Source: Diphasiastrum complanatum (Eukaryota; Streptophyta; Lycopodiopsida; Lycopodiales; Lycopodiaceae). Taken from it: 64,000 bases of DNA. The notes beneath the pieces are model-generated. The model saw nothing but the letters and a program-made list of their open reading frames with translations, had not been told where the DNA came from and did not search any database. Shown in pieces: positions 10,244-21,398 of the stretch (the first letter of the stretch is position 1; each line of letters begins with the position of its first letter). The position numbers and the translations under genes are program-made. The DNA is taken from positions 33,861,174 through 33,925,173 of the forward strand of contig CM055110.1 in assembly GCA_029204225.1 (NCBI GenBank). Reading direction: 5' to 3'.

Positions 10244-11771
10244 TTCTTACCCCGTTATTCAAGTTCTGTCCTCAAAACTTAAAACTAGGGAAGTTCTTCC
10301 TTAAGCTCCCTTCCTATTCCCAGGAATCATCATCGTCTGTGCGTCCCTTCCATCGAACCAGATGCTCAGTAACTATATGATTTCACAATCGTTTAGTTTT
10401 TGTATCCAAGATGTTTTCGAGTTCAAGTCGAGATACATCTGATGATTTCATCCAATAGGTCCAATTGGTCTCCAGAACCAAGATGCTCCCCTTCACGTAG
10501 ACTCCTCTTGATTCGGCTTACGTGAAAAACCGGATGCACTTGAGTTCCTTCCGGGAGGTCCAACTAGCAAGCTAATTAGGAATCGATCTTTTTCAAGATC
10601 TGGTACGGTCCTCTGTATCAAAGGGACAATTTTATAATGCCATGTCGGTATGCATTACACTAGAATCCTTCGGGATTCTCAAATACACCCAATCCCCCAC
10701 TTGAAAGTCTCGAAGCGATCTTTTCAGATTAGCATAATGACGGTTCCTATCTTGGGAACACTAGACATTTTCACGTGCTATTTGTAGCATTTCCTACATA
10801 TCATGTAGGAAATCTACTACCTTCTAAAATTTGATCACCTGAGTCTCTCCTGAAATAGGTGATTTATAAATAATCATGAGCGGGCTATAATCGGTAGCCA
10901 AATACTTACTACAATTCAAACTCCACCAAGGATAACTTCTTTTCTGAAGAGATTGCTATCAAAATATAGACATCAACTGATCTTTTGATCATGCATGTAA
11001 TCCTTCTCTTAAGTATAACTAGAATCCGAACTATGATTCATCAATCATAATTCAGCGAATCCTTGTCTTATACTCACTAAGAGAATGTGATACCCTATCA
11101 TAGGCAATTCAATCAAAGGAAGATACTTCTCCCAATATGCTCATAGCATTTGTTCCAATGTCTGATTTGTTCTCTCCATTTGAGCAATGGTCATAAGAAC
11201 TTAAGTTCAACGTCGTCTCTAGTTTAGCAAACACGGCCAACCAAAAGTGACTGGTGAACCTCGATTCGCTATTGCCTCACAATGTCACTTGGTAATTTGT
11301 AAAATTTAAACAAATGCTCTACAACTACTTGAGCAAAGTCAGATGCATTTTTAGTGGTCTTTACCTGAATAAGCATAGTTGATTTGGAAAGATGGCCAAC
11401 CATTGCCAAATTTTCGTTATCCTATTTATTCATCTGGAGTAATCTTACCATGAACAAATCCCTCTCTTATTGATCAGGTATATTCTAGAGTCTGAGTTAT
11501 GATTCTTCAATCACAACTCTCCATATTTCTAAGACCATACCTTATCATAAGAGTGCTTCACAATCCTTAGAAGACACATGAGTTGTTCTAAAAAGTCCTT
11601 TCCATGAGGAAAGTTTCGGACTCAACCAACTCACTTATGATGCCTTTATAAGAATTGTATTTCTCATAACACCTTTACTCTAGACATGGCACAAAGTGTC
11701 ATTCCAAAGTTTGGGTTAATTCTAGAATACATCTAGAATTTACTCTTAAGTTCTAATCTAGAATAACTTAA
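10244..11771 (-). pseudogene. Ty3/gypsy integrase tail and chromodomain, heavily mutated
   Basis: On the minus strand, about 10,690 to 10,320 reads VGDWVYLRIPK, then after several stops LELENILDTKTKRL, VTEHLVRWKGR and DDDDSWE. The EHLVRWKG...SWE pattern is a chromodomain, which chromoviral Ty3/gypsy integrases use for chromatin targeting. The remaining 1 kb toward 11,771 looks like integrase-coding sequence but has too many stops to delimit domains. No protease, RT or RNase H remains between the two LTR copies. Confidence 0.6.
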
Positions 11772-11846
11772 GATTCACACCAGCAACATATGGCTACTAG
11801 CACCACAATCAAGCATACACTAGTCAGAGCCCAATAGGTATACTTA

Positions 11847-12514
11847 TGTTAGAATTAAGCAATTTTCACATGGTTTTTTGATGTATTTTGACATCTATGT
11901 GGATCCACACGTGTGAAGACCTGTCCACACATGTGAAATGACACTTGTAATATTCAGATCCATTTTGATTAGCTTTCATTTGAGTCTAATATGACATCTC
12001 CTAAATTATAGGAGTTAGGTCCTAGATTGTAGGAATCTAGAAGGTCAACACAAACCACCAATGGATGATGTGGCAAACTTGATAGATCTTATCCAAAGTG
12101 GATATGGATGAGTACAATGAGCTGTCCCACACGTGTTGGATGCAGCTTCAAGAGAGATTATTCTGATTTTGTACTTGATCCATGATGGATCCATTATTGA
12201 GCTAATGATGAGAAATCTTGGTTTGTGAAGCAATCTTTGTTTTTTCACTCTCATAAGCACTTTCTTTGTGGATGAATGCTAAGTAGATGTTTAGTAAACT
12301 ATTTCTCTGTTATCAGGCCGTACAATAGCTGTACTTCACACGTGTGAAGCCTTGAATCATCATTTTTTATTGTTCTTGCTTGGAATCACAAAGATTGTCA
12401 AGTAGAAGCTAGATTTGGAAGCTAGTCTTGATATAGATCAAGATCCCAAGCTACCAATCACTCTTTGTGATCATTTGTAGATCAAATTCAGTCCTTAAAC
12501 TCTGAGTTTTGACA
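11847..12514 (+). repeat. 5' LTR of the deleted copia element
   Basis: 668 bp, TG...CA ends. It contains CACACGTGTG-type palindromes near 11,909 and 12,336 and a CACACGTGTTGG variant near 12,130. Confidence 0.9.
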
Positions 12515-12527
12515 TGGTATCAGAGCC
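12515..12527 (+). other. Primer-binding site for initiator tRNA-Met
   Basis: TGGTATCAGAGCC directly abuts the 5' LTR end. This is the usual Ty1/copia primer site, complementary to the 3' end of initiator tRNA-Met. Confidence 0.85.
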
Positions 12528-12866
12528 AAGTCAAAGAGCTTAGTTGATGATCCAAAAATCTTCATTTTGGTGAAAGCATTGGTGCTAGATTCATTTTGAA
12601 GGAGGGCGACCTTTTCTAATAGTTTACTTGTAATGTTGAGGTTCAGATTAGTGTGGAAAGTTCAGATGTACGTCTCACACGTGTGAGAGGATGCTAGAGT
12701 TGTACTTTGTTTTTTTTTTAATATTTGAGCTTCAAACAAGTTGTGTAGAGTGAAACTAGTGATGTGCTTATGAAAAACCGTTGTTTCCTTCATAGATTTG
12801 ATGAGTCAATGGTGTTAGAAGCTTATGATGTTTAGTTCAAGAAAGAGTAAATGATGTTACAAATCC

Positions 12867-14144
12867 TTGAAAGAGAGTTTGAGGCTTATGTTATTTAGTC
12901 TATTTCAACTTGATGTGACTAATGCTTTTCTCAATGGATATTTGGAAGAGGAGATTTTTATGAGGCAATTCGAGGGTTTCATCAAAGAAGATCAAGAGGA
13001 AAAAGTGTGTTTGTTGCTAAGAAGCCTTTATGGGCTTAAGCAAGTACCTAGAGCTTGGTACTCTAGGTTGAATACATTCTTGAGCTCTATTAAGTTTGTT
13101 GTAAGTGCTTATGATCCTTCTTTGTAGTTAAGATTTAATGATGGTAAAATCATCATTCTCATTTTGTATGTTGATGACATTATCCTTAGTGGAAATGATC
13201 TTGATGGTATACAAGAAGTGAAAGTAGCATTGTTTAAGGAGTTTAAGATGGTGGATCTTGGTAATATTCATTTCATATTAGGAATAGAAGTTTCAAGAGG
13301 CAAGGATTTGAGTTTTATTTGTCAATCCAAATATGCTTCTTCTATCTTAGAAAAGTTTGAAATGAAAGATTGTTTAAAAGGAGTAGAAACTCCTAAGGAG
13401 CAAAATGTAAAAGTTTCCAATAGTGATGATGAAGCATCCTTTGAGGACATCACACTATATAGGAGACTTGTAGGCTCCTTGATCTATCTTACTATAACTA
13501 GACTTAATCTAAGTTATAGTTTAGGCAAACTAAGCCAATCTATGCAAAATCCATTGGTTTGTCATTGGAAAAATGCAAAAAGGGTGTTGAGGTACATCTT
13601 GGCCACCAAGAACTTTGGCATTTTATATGATGGATATATTCTTGCCTTAAGGGCATATTCGGATGCTGATTTTGCAGGTGATAAGGTGGATAGGAGGTCC
13701 ACAAGTGCTTTTGTTACCTTCCTTTGCAATGGCATAGTGTCTAGGCTTTCCAAAAAGCAAGATACTATTTCTCTATCTTCAACCGAATCGGAATACAAGG
13801 CACTAACATCCACACCAAAAGAGATGCTATGGTTGAAGAGGATTTTGGTCGAGTTTCAAGTCATGGAGGCCAAGGAGCAGCCAATAATATTTTGTGACAA
13901 TCAATCAAGCCAAGCATTAGCAACCAATCCCACATTCCATGCAAGGAGCAAGCACATAGAGATTGCTCACCATTTTGTGAGGGAAAAGGTGCAAGCAAAG
14001 GAGAACAAGCTACATCACGTGTCTTCCTCAGATTGCCTTGCTGATCTACTCACTAAAGCCTTGTCAAAGGCTTCATTTATCAAGCTAAGATTAGCCTTAG
14101 GAGTTGTAGATCGATGTACTATAGTTGTATCATGTAAAAATTGA
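12867..14144 (+). pseudogene. Copia RT (partial) and RNase H remnant
   Basis: Starts inside RT at FSLFQLDVTNAFLNGYLEEE, continues SLYGLKQVPRAWYSRL, meets a TAG after YDPSL (about 13,125), then IILILYVDDIILSGND with the YVDD catalytic box (about 13,168). It follows through ADLGNIHFILG-like sequence, KRVLRYILATKNFG, the RNase H motif YSDADFAGD, SSTESEYKAL, CDNQSSQAL and ADLLTKALSK. The order matches the intact polyprotein at 16.5-20.4 kb, which belongs to a related family. The N-terminal half of pol and all of gag are missing, so it cannot be autonomous. Confidence 0.9.
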
Positions 14145-14151
14145 GGAGGAG

Positions 14152-14818
14152 TGTTAGAATTAAGCAATTTTCACATGGTTTTTTGATGTATTTTGACATC
14201 TATGTGGATCCACACGTGTGAGGACTTGTCCACACGTGTGAAATGACACTTGTAATATTCAGATCCATTTTGATTAGCTGTCATTTGAGTCTAATATGAC
14301 ATCTCCTAGATTATAGGAGTTAGGTCCTAGATTGTAGGAATCTAGAAGGTCAACACAAACCACCAATGGATGATGTGGCAAACTTGATAGATCTTATCCA
14401 AAGTGGATATGGATGAGTACAATGAGCTGTCCACATGTGCTGGATGCAGCTTAGAGAGAGATTATTGTGATTTTGTACTTGATCCATGATGGATCCACTA
14501 TTGAGCTAATGATGAGAAATCTTGGTTTGTGAAGCAATCTTTGTTTTTTCACTCTCTTAAGCACTTTCTTTGTGGATGAATGCTAAGTAGATGTTTAGTA
14601 AACTATTTCTCTATTATCAGGCCGTACAGTAGCTGTACTTCACATGTGTGAAACCGTGGATCATCATTTTTTATTGTTCTTGCTTGGAAGCACAAAGATT
14701 GTCAAGTAGAAGCTAGATTTGGAAGCTAGTCTTGATATAGATCAAGATCCCAAGCTACCAATCACTCTTTGTGATCATTTGTAGATCAAATTCAGTCCTT
14801 AAACTCTGAGTTTTGACA
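14152..14818 (+). repeat. 3' LTR of the deleted copia element
   Basis: 667 bp, almost the same as the 5' LTR but with scattered substitutions, for example CCACATGTGCTGG where the 5' LTR has CCACACGTGTTGG. Followed by the TSD ACTTA. Confidence 0.9.
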
Positions 14819-15010
14819 ACTTATACCCTCCAAGGCCCGTGCACCACTAGTAGTGCACTATGACACCTCTGCAGCCTATCTGGGCCATGTCATCCAGTTA
14901 CTCAATGACTCACTGATAGAACCATTTACATCCACCATCATGAGTTTAGGCCTACAATTAGTAATTATGACTTATACACATAAGGGCACCAATTTGCTTA
15001 TAGTCACAAT

Positions 15011-15872
15011 TGTTGAAAATTGTCACTTCTCACTTGACATTGGTTCATGTAAATATTGATCAAACATTAGAATATGTTGATGATATGATTTCACACGTGT
15101 GGAGCATGTTCCCATGTGTGAAAGGATGTACTTTTCATGTTTGTATATATCCAAATTGATTTTGTATCATTCTAGTTAGTGTGAACATGAAATGACTAGT
15201 TTTTAGTCAAGTTGACTAGTCACCTACAAATTAGCTTTTCCTTGCATGTGCATGAGTAAATGCTCCCACATGGCAAGTGGATGTTCACATGTGTGTATAG
15301 AGTACTAGAAGATAAGAGTTGACCATTTTCCTTAGATCCTATTTTGTAGGGAATATTCCTATATTCTAGGAGACTAGCTTTTTGGATTTTAGTCATATTC
15401 TAGAAGGTCAACTATTGGATAAGGATCAAGGATGGATCAAATGGATAGATATGAGTGATGTGGCACTCTTCACACGTGTGAAGGCCTGCTGGACTGTACC
15501 AGACTCATGGATGTACTTGATCCATAAAAGGATCATCATTTTGCTAAGAAAATTGATGAGACTTTTGCACTCTACACTTTTGTGAGATTTCTAGTCATTT
15601 GTCTTGTGATTTTTATGCATGATTGCTATCTAGTATCATTGTACTTGTTGTTTAAGGTGCAGGCCGTACAGTGGACAGTACTCCACACGTGTGAAGCCGC
15701 TCTCACTAAAAAATGATGTGTTGATCCATTGCTCTTGCTTAAATCCAAGTGTAGTGAATCTAGATCAAGATCTAATGTGTAGAACTTGATAGATTCATTG
15801 ATTAAGCAACCAATAACTCTCTATGATTGTAAAGTACAATCATTATTGTCCTAAAAACTGTAAAATTTATCA
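15011..15872 (+). repeat. 5' LTR of the complete copia element
   Basis: 862 bp. It contains TTTCACACGTGTGG near 15,090, TTCACACGTGTGAAGG near 15,470 and CCACACGTGTGAAGCC near 15,684. These palindromic G-box motifs would sit in the U3/R promoter region. Apparently identical to the 3' copy. Confidence 0.95.
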
Positions 15873-15884
15873 TGGTATCAGAGC
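15873..15884 (+). other. Primer-binding site for initiator tRNA-Met
   Basis: TGGTATCAGAGC follows the 5' LTR with no gap. Confidence 0.9.
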
Positions 15885-16466
15885 TAAGTAAGAGAGTGAT
15901 CATTGAATCATAAATCTTGTAAAGATCATTGGCAAAATTTGTTTTTTGGCCAATACTAGTGAGGGCGAGTTCTTCTAGAGTGATAGCTTGTAATCATTTG
16001 GATCAAAACGACTTGGAGGCTGTGTATGTACTTTTCACACGTGTGAAACCGTACAGCAACTTTCAATTCAAGTTACTTTGTGTTTTTTGGTCCCAAAATC
16101 ACAATACTAGTTCATTTTTGGTGCTTTTTGAAGCATAGTATTGATCTAGATTCATTCTAACTAATGCCTATGACCAAATAGTGTTTTGGATCATTGAAGC
16201 ATTTCTTTTTAGAGTCTAAGATCAGATCTAAGAGGCTGATTTGTTCAGATCCTTAGTTGAAGTGAAATCTCTAAGAAAAGTGTAAAGCAATTTTTTTGTG
16301 AGAGTGAAAGCTAGGAATTTTTGGTAAGATCTTTGAGTATCATTCAAGCTTGTGTGTTAGTTTGATAGAGACAAGCCTATAGGCATTCTAGTAAGCTTTA
16401 GGCCACTTCATAGATCTTTTAAAATTCAAAAATCTTTGTGATTTTTAAAAGAGCATTCATTCTAAA

Positions 16467-19400
16467 ATGTCATCCATGGGTGGATATTTGATGGAACCAA
16501 GTGAGAGACTCACTTCCACAAATTATTCCATTTGGAAAGTGAGAATGGAATCACTCCTAGTGATCCATGATCTATATGACATAGTTCAAGGAGTAGAGGA
16601 AGAGCCTCAAACTCCCCAAGAACAAGCCAAATACAAGAAGAGAGCAAGATTAGCTCTACATTGCATAAAGTTAAATGTATGCAATGACCTCTTGAAAGAG
16701 GTGTCTTCTTGTACCTCATCCAAAGAGGCTTGGGATTCATTAAAGAGCATTTATGAATCCAACAATACTTCAAGAATCCTCATGCTAAGAAATCAAGTTT
16801 TCCAAAGCATGAAAGGAAGTGGAGAGAGTGGACAAGAGTATGTTCTTAGGATCAAATCTCTTAACAAGGAGTTAAGTGCAATAGGAGAGAAGATCCAAGA
16901 TCAAGAACTAGTACAAATCATTTTGAATGGTCTAAGTGATGAGTTTACCAACTTAGTCCAATCATTTGCCATTCAAGACTCTCTTCCATCCATTGAAAAG
17001 TTGCACAATGTTCTTGTGGCCGAGGAGAGTAGGCTTCTACACCTCAAGACAAGAATGGATAGCATGTCACTTAATGGAGGAGAGGAGAAAGCTAACTTTA
17101 CATCTAAAGGCAAGAAAAAGCAAAATCCATTCAAGAAAAATCAAGGCAAGGAGGCCGAGATGAAGAATGGAGGATCTACCTCCAAAGGCAAAGTGAAGAA
17201 CAAGGCAAAACTAAAGTGTTTCTTTTGTGGAAAGAAAGGACACTTTGCCTCAGAATGCTACTTGAAGAAGAATCAACAAGCCAAAGGAGATCAAGGGAAC
17301 ATTGCTCAAGAGGAAGAATATGAGGATGGATTCAACACATCCTTAATGGTTGCATCTACACCAACTTCAAGTCAAGACACATGGTGGATAGATAGTGGGG
17401 CTAGTTCCCACATGTCCTTTAACAAGCATTATTTTTCTACTCTTCTATCTTGTAATGACTCTAAGAAGTCAATATACACTGCTAGTGATCAAGCATGCAA
17501 GATAGATGGCATAGGATCTATACCTCTTTGTTTAGGCACATCTAAAAGGATAGATCTAGATAATGTTTTGTATGTTCCTACCATTTCAAGAAACTTGCTT
17601 AGTGTAGGACAATTAATGGACAATGGACTAGATGTACATTTCAAGAATGGAGTTTGTTCCATCTTGAAAAATGATAAGTGCATAGCTAGTGGCATTAAGC
17701 AAGGTAGACTTTTCAAGTTGGATGCTAATGTTGCAAGTGAAAGTGTGAACTTGGCTAGGGAGGAGCTAACTCAAGTGGAGCTTTGGCATAAGAGATTAGG
17801 CCATCCTAATCTTCAATCTATGGAGTCAATGGCAAGCAAGGAACTAGCTCTCGGCCTACCAAGAGCTTTCAAGAAGTGTGGAAAAATGTGTGAGGCATGT
17901 GGCCTTGCAAAGTCACACAAATCTTCTTACAAGAAATCTTCATCAAGATCTCTCTCTCCCTTGGATCTCATACATTCTGATGTACATAGTTTTTCACATG
18001 CAAGTAATGGAGGTGCCTTGATGTATGTAACTTTTATAGATGATTGTACTAGATTCACATGGATTGAGTTACTATCAAAGAAAAATCTTGTTTATGAAGC
18101 TTTCATTAAGTTCAAGTCTCTAGTAGAGAAACAACTTAGTACTTCTATCAAAGCACTAAGATGTGATAATGGAGGAGAGTACACCTCCAATAAAATGAAA
18201 GACTTTTGTGAGATCAATGGTATTAAGTTACAATACACTTGTTCCTACACCCCTCAACAAAATGGGGTGGCCGAGAGGAAAAATAGGAGTCTATGTGAGT
18301 GTGCAAAGTCCTTGAGACTTGATGCATCACTTCCCATCTCATTTTGGGGAGAAGCCATAACATGTGCTAATTATTTGTGTAATAGACTTCCTAGTAGTGC
18401 TATAGATGGGATCTCACCTTATCAAGCCTTGTTTGATAAGAAACCCAATGTAAAATATTTTAAGATCTTTGGATGTACTTGTTATGTACACATTCCTTTG
18501 GAGACTAGAAGGAAAGAAGATGCTACCTCCTTCAAAGGAATCTTTGTTGGCTATGGAGAAAATAGCAAGGGATATAGGATATATGATCCTACATCCAAGA
18601 AAGTAAAGGTAAGCAAGGATGTACTTTTTGATGAGTCACAATTTGCTAAGAGCTTGTCAAATGGATCTAACCCATTGTGCATTGAAGATCTTGACAAATC
18701 CGAGGAGGATCTTGACAAACCCGAGGAGGATCATGACAAACCCGAGGATGGAGATTTGGATCCAAGTCAAAAGGGGCCAAGAAGATCATCAAGGAGCAAG
18801 GCCGAGCCCTCAAGGCTTACCTATGTGGACAAGGGAAAGCAAAAGGAAGGCTCTACATCTTCTACCTCTTACTCTTTTTTAGCTACATTGATTGAAGAAC
18901 CATCATCTTTTGAAGAAGCATGTAAATCTAAAGTTTGGAGAGATGCAATGCAAGTAGAGTATGATGCATTAGAAGAAAATCATACTTGGAATCTTGTAAA
19001 TCTTCCAAGAGGAAAGAAACCACTTGCATGTAAGTGGATTTATAGAATTAAGTACAATCAAGATGGATCTATTAGTAAATACAAAGCTAGGCTTGTTGCT
19101 AAGGGATTTCTTCAAATAAAAGGATTGGATTATGAAGAAACATTTGCACCTGTAGCTAAGCTTGTAACTATTAGATTAATCATTTGCATTGCTACTTTGT
19201 TCAAATGGGATCTCTACCAAATGGATGTGACAAATGCCTTCTTGAATGGCTTCTTAGAAGAGGAAATCTACATGATGCAACCCGAGGGCTTCATCAAGAT
19301 TGGTGAGGAGCAAAAGGTGTGCTACTTAAGGAAGAGCCTATATGGCTTGAAGCAAGCACCTAGAGCTTGGTACTCTAGGTTGCATGATTTTCTCTATTCC

Positions 19401-20447
19401 CTTGGCTTTGTACTAAGTGCTTATGAACCTTCTTTATATTTCAAATGTAATGAAGGAAAGATCATCATTTTGGTTCTTTATGTTGATGACATCATTATGA
19501 CAGGAAATGATGATGATGGCATAGGCAAAGTAAAAGTTGACTTATCTAGTGAGTTCAAGATGGTAGATCTAGGCTTCCTAAAGTTTATACTTGGGATAGA
19601 AGTGTCTAGAAGTAGCAATTGTACTTTCATAAGTCAATCTAAGTATGCTACTTCCATTCTTGAAAGATTTGGTATGAAAGATTGTAAGGGGATTGACACC
19701 CCTATGGAGCATGTTGTGAAAGCAACTAATGAAGGTGATGAAGCATCCTTTGAGGACATCACTCTCTTTAGGAAGCTTATAGGCTCTCTAATCTATTTAA
19801 CCATCACTAGACCTGACTTAAGTTTTTGTGTAAGCAAGTTGAGTCAAAGTATGCAAGCTCCTTTAATTCATCATTGGAAAAGTGCCAAGAGAGTACTTAG
19901 ATATGTTTCTAGTACTAGATTTTTTGGTATACTTTATGAAGGATCTAACTTGCACTTGAGAGCCTACTCGGATTCAGATTTTGCAGGTGACAAGACGGAT
20001 AGGAAGTCCATTAGTGCATTTGCAACATTTCTTTGTGGAGGAGTGATATCTTGGCTTTCCAAAAAGCAAGATACAATCTCACTATCTTCTTGTGAAGCCG
20101 AGTACAAGGCATTGACTTCAACAACCAAAGAGCTCTTATGGCTAAGAAGACTCTTGATGGAACTACATGTGCTAGAGGCCGAGGAGATCCCTTACATATT
20201 TTGTGACAATCAAGCTTCTCAACAAATTGCTTCAAATCCTATCTTCCATGCTAGAACAAAGCATATTGAGATAGCTCACCACTTTGTGAGGGAGAAGGTA
20301 CAATCCAAGGAAGTGCAACTACATCATGTACCATCATCCGAATGCATAGCTGATATCTTAACCAAACCATTGTCCAAAGATCCATTTTTTAAGTTAAGAT
20401 ATGCTCTTGGAATTGTAGATAGATGTACACTAGATTTGCCAAGTTAG
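16467..20447 (+). CDS. Ty1/copia Gag-Pol polyprotein, intact
   Basis: 1326 residues from ATG 16467; about 580 bp of leader separates it from the primer-binding site. Domains in order: UBN2-type gag (residues about 1-230, LTSTNYSIWKVRMESLL), CCHC zinc knuckle CFFCGKKGHFASEC (251-264), aspartic protease WWIDSGASSHM with Asp at about 309, gag-pre-integrase (ELWHKRLGHPN), and integrase with the D,D-E residues at about 505 (IHSDVHS), 567 (CDNGGEY) and 603 (VAERKNR). Reverse transcriptase follows (DVTNAFLNGFLEEEIYM) with YVDD at about 1005-1008, then RNase H (YSDSDFAGD, SSCEAEYKAL, HHFVREKVQ, ADILTKPLSK). All catalytic residues are present and the frame is open, so a functional product is plausible. 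A short acidic tandem repeat (EDLDKSEEDLDKPEEDHDK) lies in the linker between integrase and RT. Confidence 0.95.
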   Translation: MSSMGGYLMEPSERLTSTNYSIWKVRMESLLVIHDLYDIVQGVEEEPQTPQEQAKYKKRARLALHCIKLNVCNDLLKEVSSCTSSKEAWDSLKSIYESNNTSRILMLRNQVFQSMKGSGESGQEYVLRIKSLNKELSAIGEKIQDQELVQIILNGLSDEFTNLVQSFAIQDSLPSIEKLHNVLVAEESRLLHLKTRMDSMSLNGGEEKANFTSKGKKKQNPFKKNQGKEAEMKNGGSTSKGKVKNKAKLKCFFCGKKGHFASECYLKKNQQAKGDQGNIAQEEEYEDGFNTSLMVASTPTSSQDTWWIDSGASSHMSFNKHYFSTLLSCNDSKKSIYTASDQACKIDGIGSIPLCLGTSKRIDLDNVLYVPTISRNLLSVGQLMDNGLDVHFKNGVCSILKNDKCIASGIKQGRLFKLDANVASESVNLAREELTQVELWHKRLGHPNLQSMESMASKELALGLPRAFKKCGKMCEACGLAKSHKSSYKKSSSRSLSPLDLIHSDVHSFSHASNGGALMYVTFIDDCTRFTWIELLSKKNLVYEAFIKFKSLVEKQLSTSIKALRCDNGGEYTSNKMKDFCEINGIKLQYTCSYTPQQNGVAERKNRSLCECAKSLRLDASLPISFWGEAITCANYLCNRLPSSAIDGISPYQALFDKKPNVKYFKIFGCTCYVHIPLETRRKEDATSFKGIFVGYGENSKGYRIYDPTSKKVKVSKDVLFDESQFAKSLSNGSNPLCIEDLDKSEEDLDKPEEDHDKPEDGDLDPSQKGPRRSSRSKAEPSRLTYVDKGKQKEGSTSSTSYSFLATLIEEPSSFEEACKSKVWRDAMQVEYDALEENHTWNLVNLPRGKKPLACKWIYRIKYNQDGSISKYKARLVAKGFLQIKGLDYEETFAPVAKLVTIRLIICIATLFKWDLYQMDVTNAFLNGFLEEEIYMMQPEGFIKIGEEQKVCYLRKSLYGLKQAPRAWYSRLHDFLYSLGFVLSAYEPSLYFKCNEGKIIILVLYVDDIIMTGNDDDGIGKVKVDLSSEFKMVDLGFLKFILGIEVSRSSNCTFISQSKYATSILERFGMKDCKGIDTPMEHVVKATNEGDEASFEDITLFRKLIGSLIYLTITRPDLSFCVSKLSQSMQAPLIHHWKSAKRVLRYVSSTRFFGILYEGSNLHLRAYSDSDFAGDKTDRKSISAFATFLCGGVISWLSKKQDTISLSSCEAEYKALTSTTKELLWLRRLLMELHVLEAEEIPYIFCDNQASQQIASNPIFHARTKHIEIAHHFVREKVQSKEVQLHHVPSSECIADILTKPLSKDPFFKLRYALGIVDRCTLDLPS

Positions 20448-20460
20448 AAGTGAGGAGGAG
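20446..20460 (+). other. Polypurine tract
   Basis: AGAAGTGAGGAGGAG immediately before the 3' LTR, the expected plus-strand priming site. Confidence 0.85.
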
Positions 20461-21322
20461 TGTTGAAAATTGTCACTTCTCACTTGACATTGGTTCATGT
20501 AAATATTGATCAAACATTAGAATATGTTGATGATATGATTTCACACGTGTGGAGCATGTTCCCATGTGTGAAAGGATGTACTTTTCATGTTTGTATATAT
20601 CCAAATTGATTTTGTATCATTCTAGTTAGTGTGAACATGAAATGACTAGTTTTTAGTCAAGTTGACTAGTCACCTACAAATTAGCTTTTCCTTGCATGTG
20701 CATGAGTAAATGCTCCCACATGGCAAGTGGATGTTCACATGTGTGTATAGAGTACTAGAAGATAAGAGTTGACCATTTTCCTTAGATCCTATTTTGTAGG
20801 GAATATTCCTATATTCTAGGAGACTAGCTTTTTGGATTTTAGTCATATTCTAGAAGGTCAACTATTGGATAAGGATCAAGGATGGATCAAATGGATAGAT
20901 ATGAGTGATGTGGCACTCTTCACACGTGTGAAGGCCTGCTGGACTGTACCAGACTCATGGATGTACTTGATCCATAAAAGGATCATCATTTTGCTAAGAA
21001 AATTGATGAGACTTTTGCACTCTACACTTTTGTGAGATTTCTAGTCATTTGTCTTGTGATTTTTATGCATGATTGCTATCTAGTATCATTGTACTTGTTG
21101 TTTAAGGTGCAGGCCGTACAGTGGACAGTACTCCACACGTGTGAAGCCGCTCTCACTAAAAAATGATGTGTTGATCCATTGCTCTTGCTTAAATCCAAGT
21201 GTAGTGAATCTAGATCAAGATCTAATGTGTAGAACTTGATAGATTCATTGATTAAGCAACCAATAACTCTCTATGATTGTAAAGTACAATCATTATTGTC
21301 CTAAAAACTGTAAAATTTATCA
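20461..21322 (+). repeat. 3' LTR of the complete copia element
   Basis: 862 bp, apparently identical to the 5' LTR. Followed by the TSD ACAAT. Confidence 0.95.
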
Positions 21323-21398
21323 ACAATTAACTTACGGGTTGTTGGTCTACTGATTCCTAGCATGGACACGATACCCGAGATCAGTTGTGGGCATGACA

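Larger units (their letters stand above)
11847..14818 (+). mobile_element. Internally deleted Ty1/copia element with both LTRs, TSD ACTTA
   Basis: The element starts TGTTAGAATT and ends TTTTGACA, flanked by ACTTA at 11,842-11,846 and 14,819-14,823. The 5' LTR is 11,847-12,514 and the 3' LTR 14,152-14,818. The primer-binding site TGGTATCAGAGCC follows the 5' LTR at 12,515. A purine tract TTGAGGAGGAG precedes the 3' LTR. Only 1.6 kb of internal sequence is left; gag, protease and integrase are gone. The LTRs differ at several positions, so it is older than the element at 15.0 kb. It sits inside a gypsy LTR. Confidence 0.9.
15011..21322 (+). mobile_element. Complete, apparently young Ty1/copia retrotransposon, TSD ACAAT
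   Basis: 6,312 bp. It starts TGTTGAAAATTG and ends AAAATTTATCA, flanked by ACAAT at 15,006-15,010 and 21,323-21,327. The two LTRs are both 862 bp and I see no difference between them. The primer-binding site TGGTATCAGAGC lies at 15,873. A purine tract (AGAAGTGAGGAGGAG) at 20,446-20,460 abuts the 3' LTR. One open frame encodes gag through RNase H without interruption. All parts needed for autonomous retrotransposition are present. It is inserted in the same gypsy LTR as the element at 11.8 kb. Confidence 0.95.
9907..21398 (-). mobile_element. Decayed chromodomain Ty3/gypsy element hosting two nested copia insertions
   Basis: Segment 9,907-10,243 is repeated, with small differences, as three pieces: 11,772-11,846, 14,819-15,010 and 21,323-21,398. 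These join exactly when the two copia elements and one copy of each target duplication are removed. Both copies end (plus strand) in GGGCATGACA, i.e. start TGTCATGCCC on the minus strand, a TG end typical of an LTR. Between the copies lies minus-strand integrase/chromodomain sequence. I read this as a gypsy element with 3' LTR at the left, 5' LTR at the right (truncated at its inner end) and gag-RT deleted. The outer end of the left LTR and the target duplication were not found. Confidence 0.6.
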
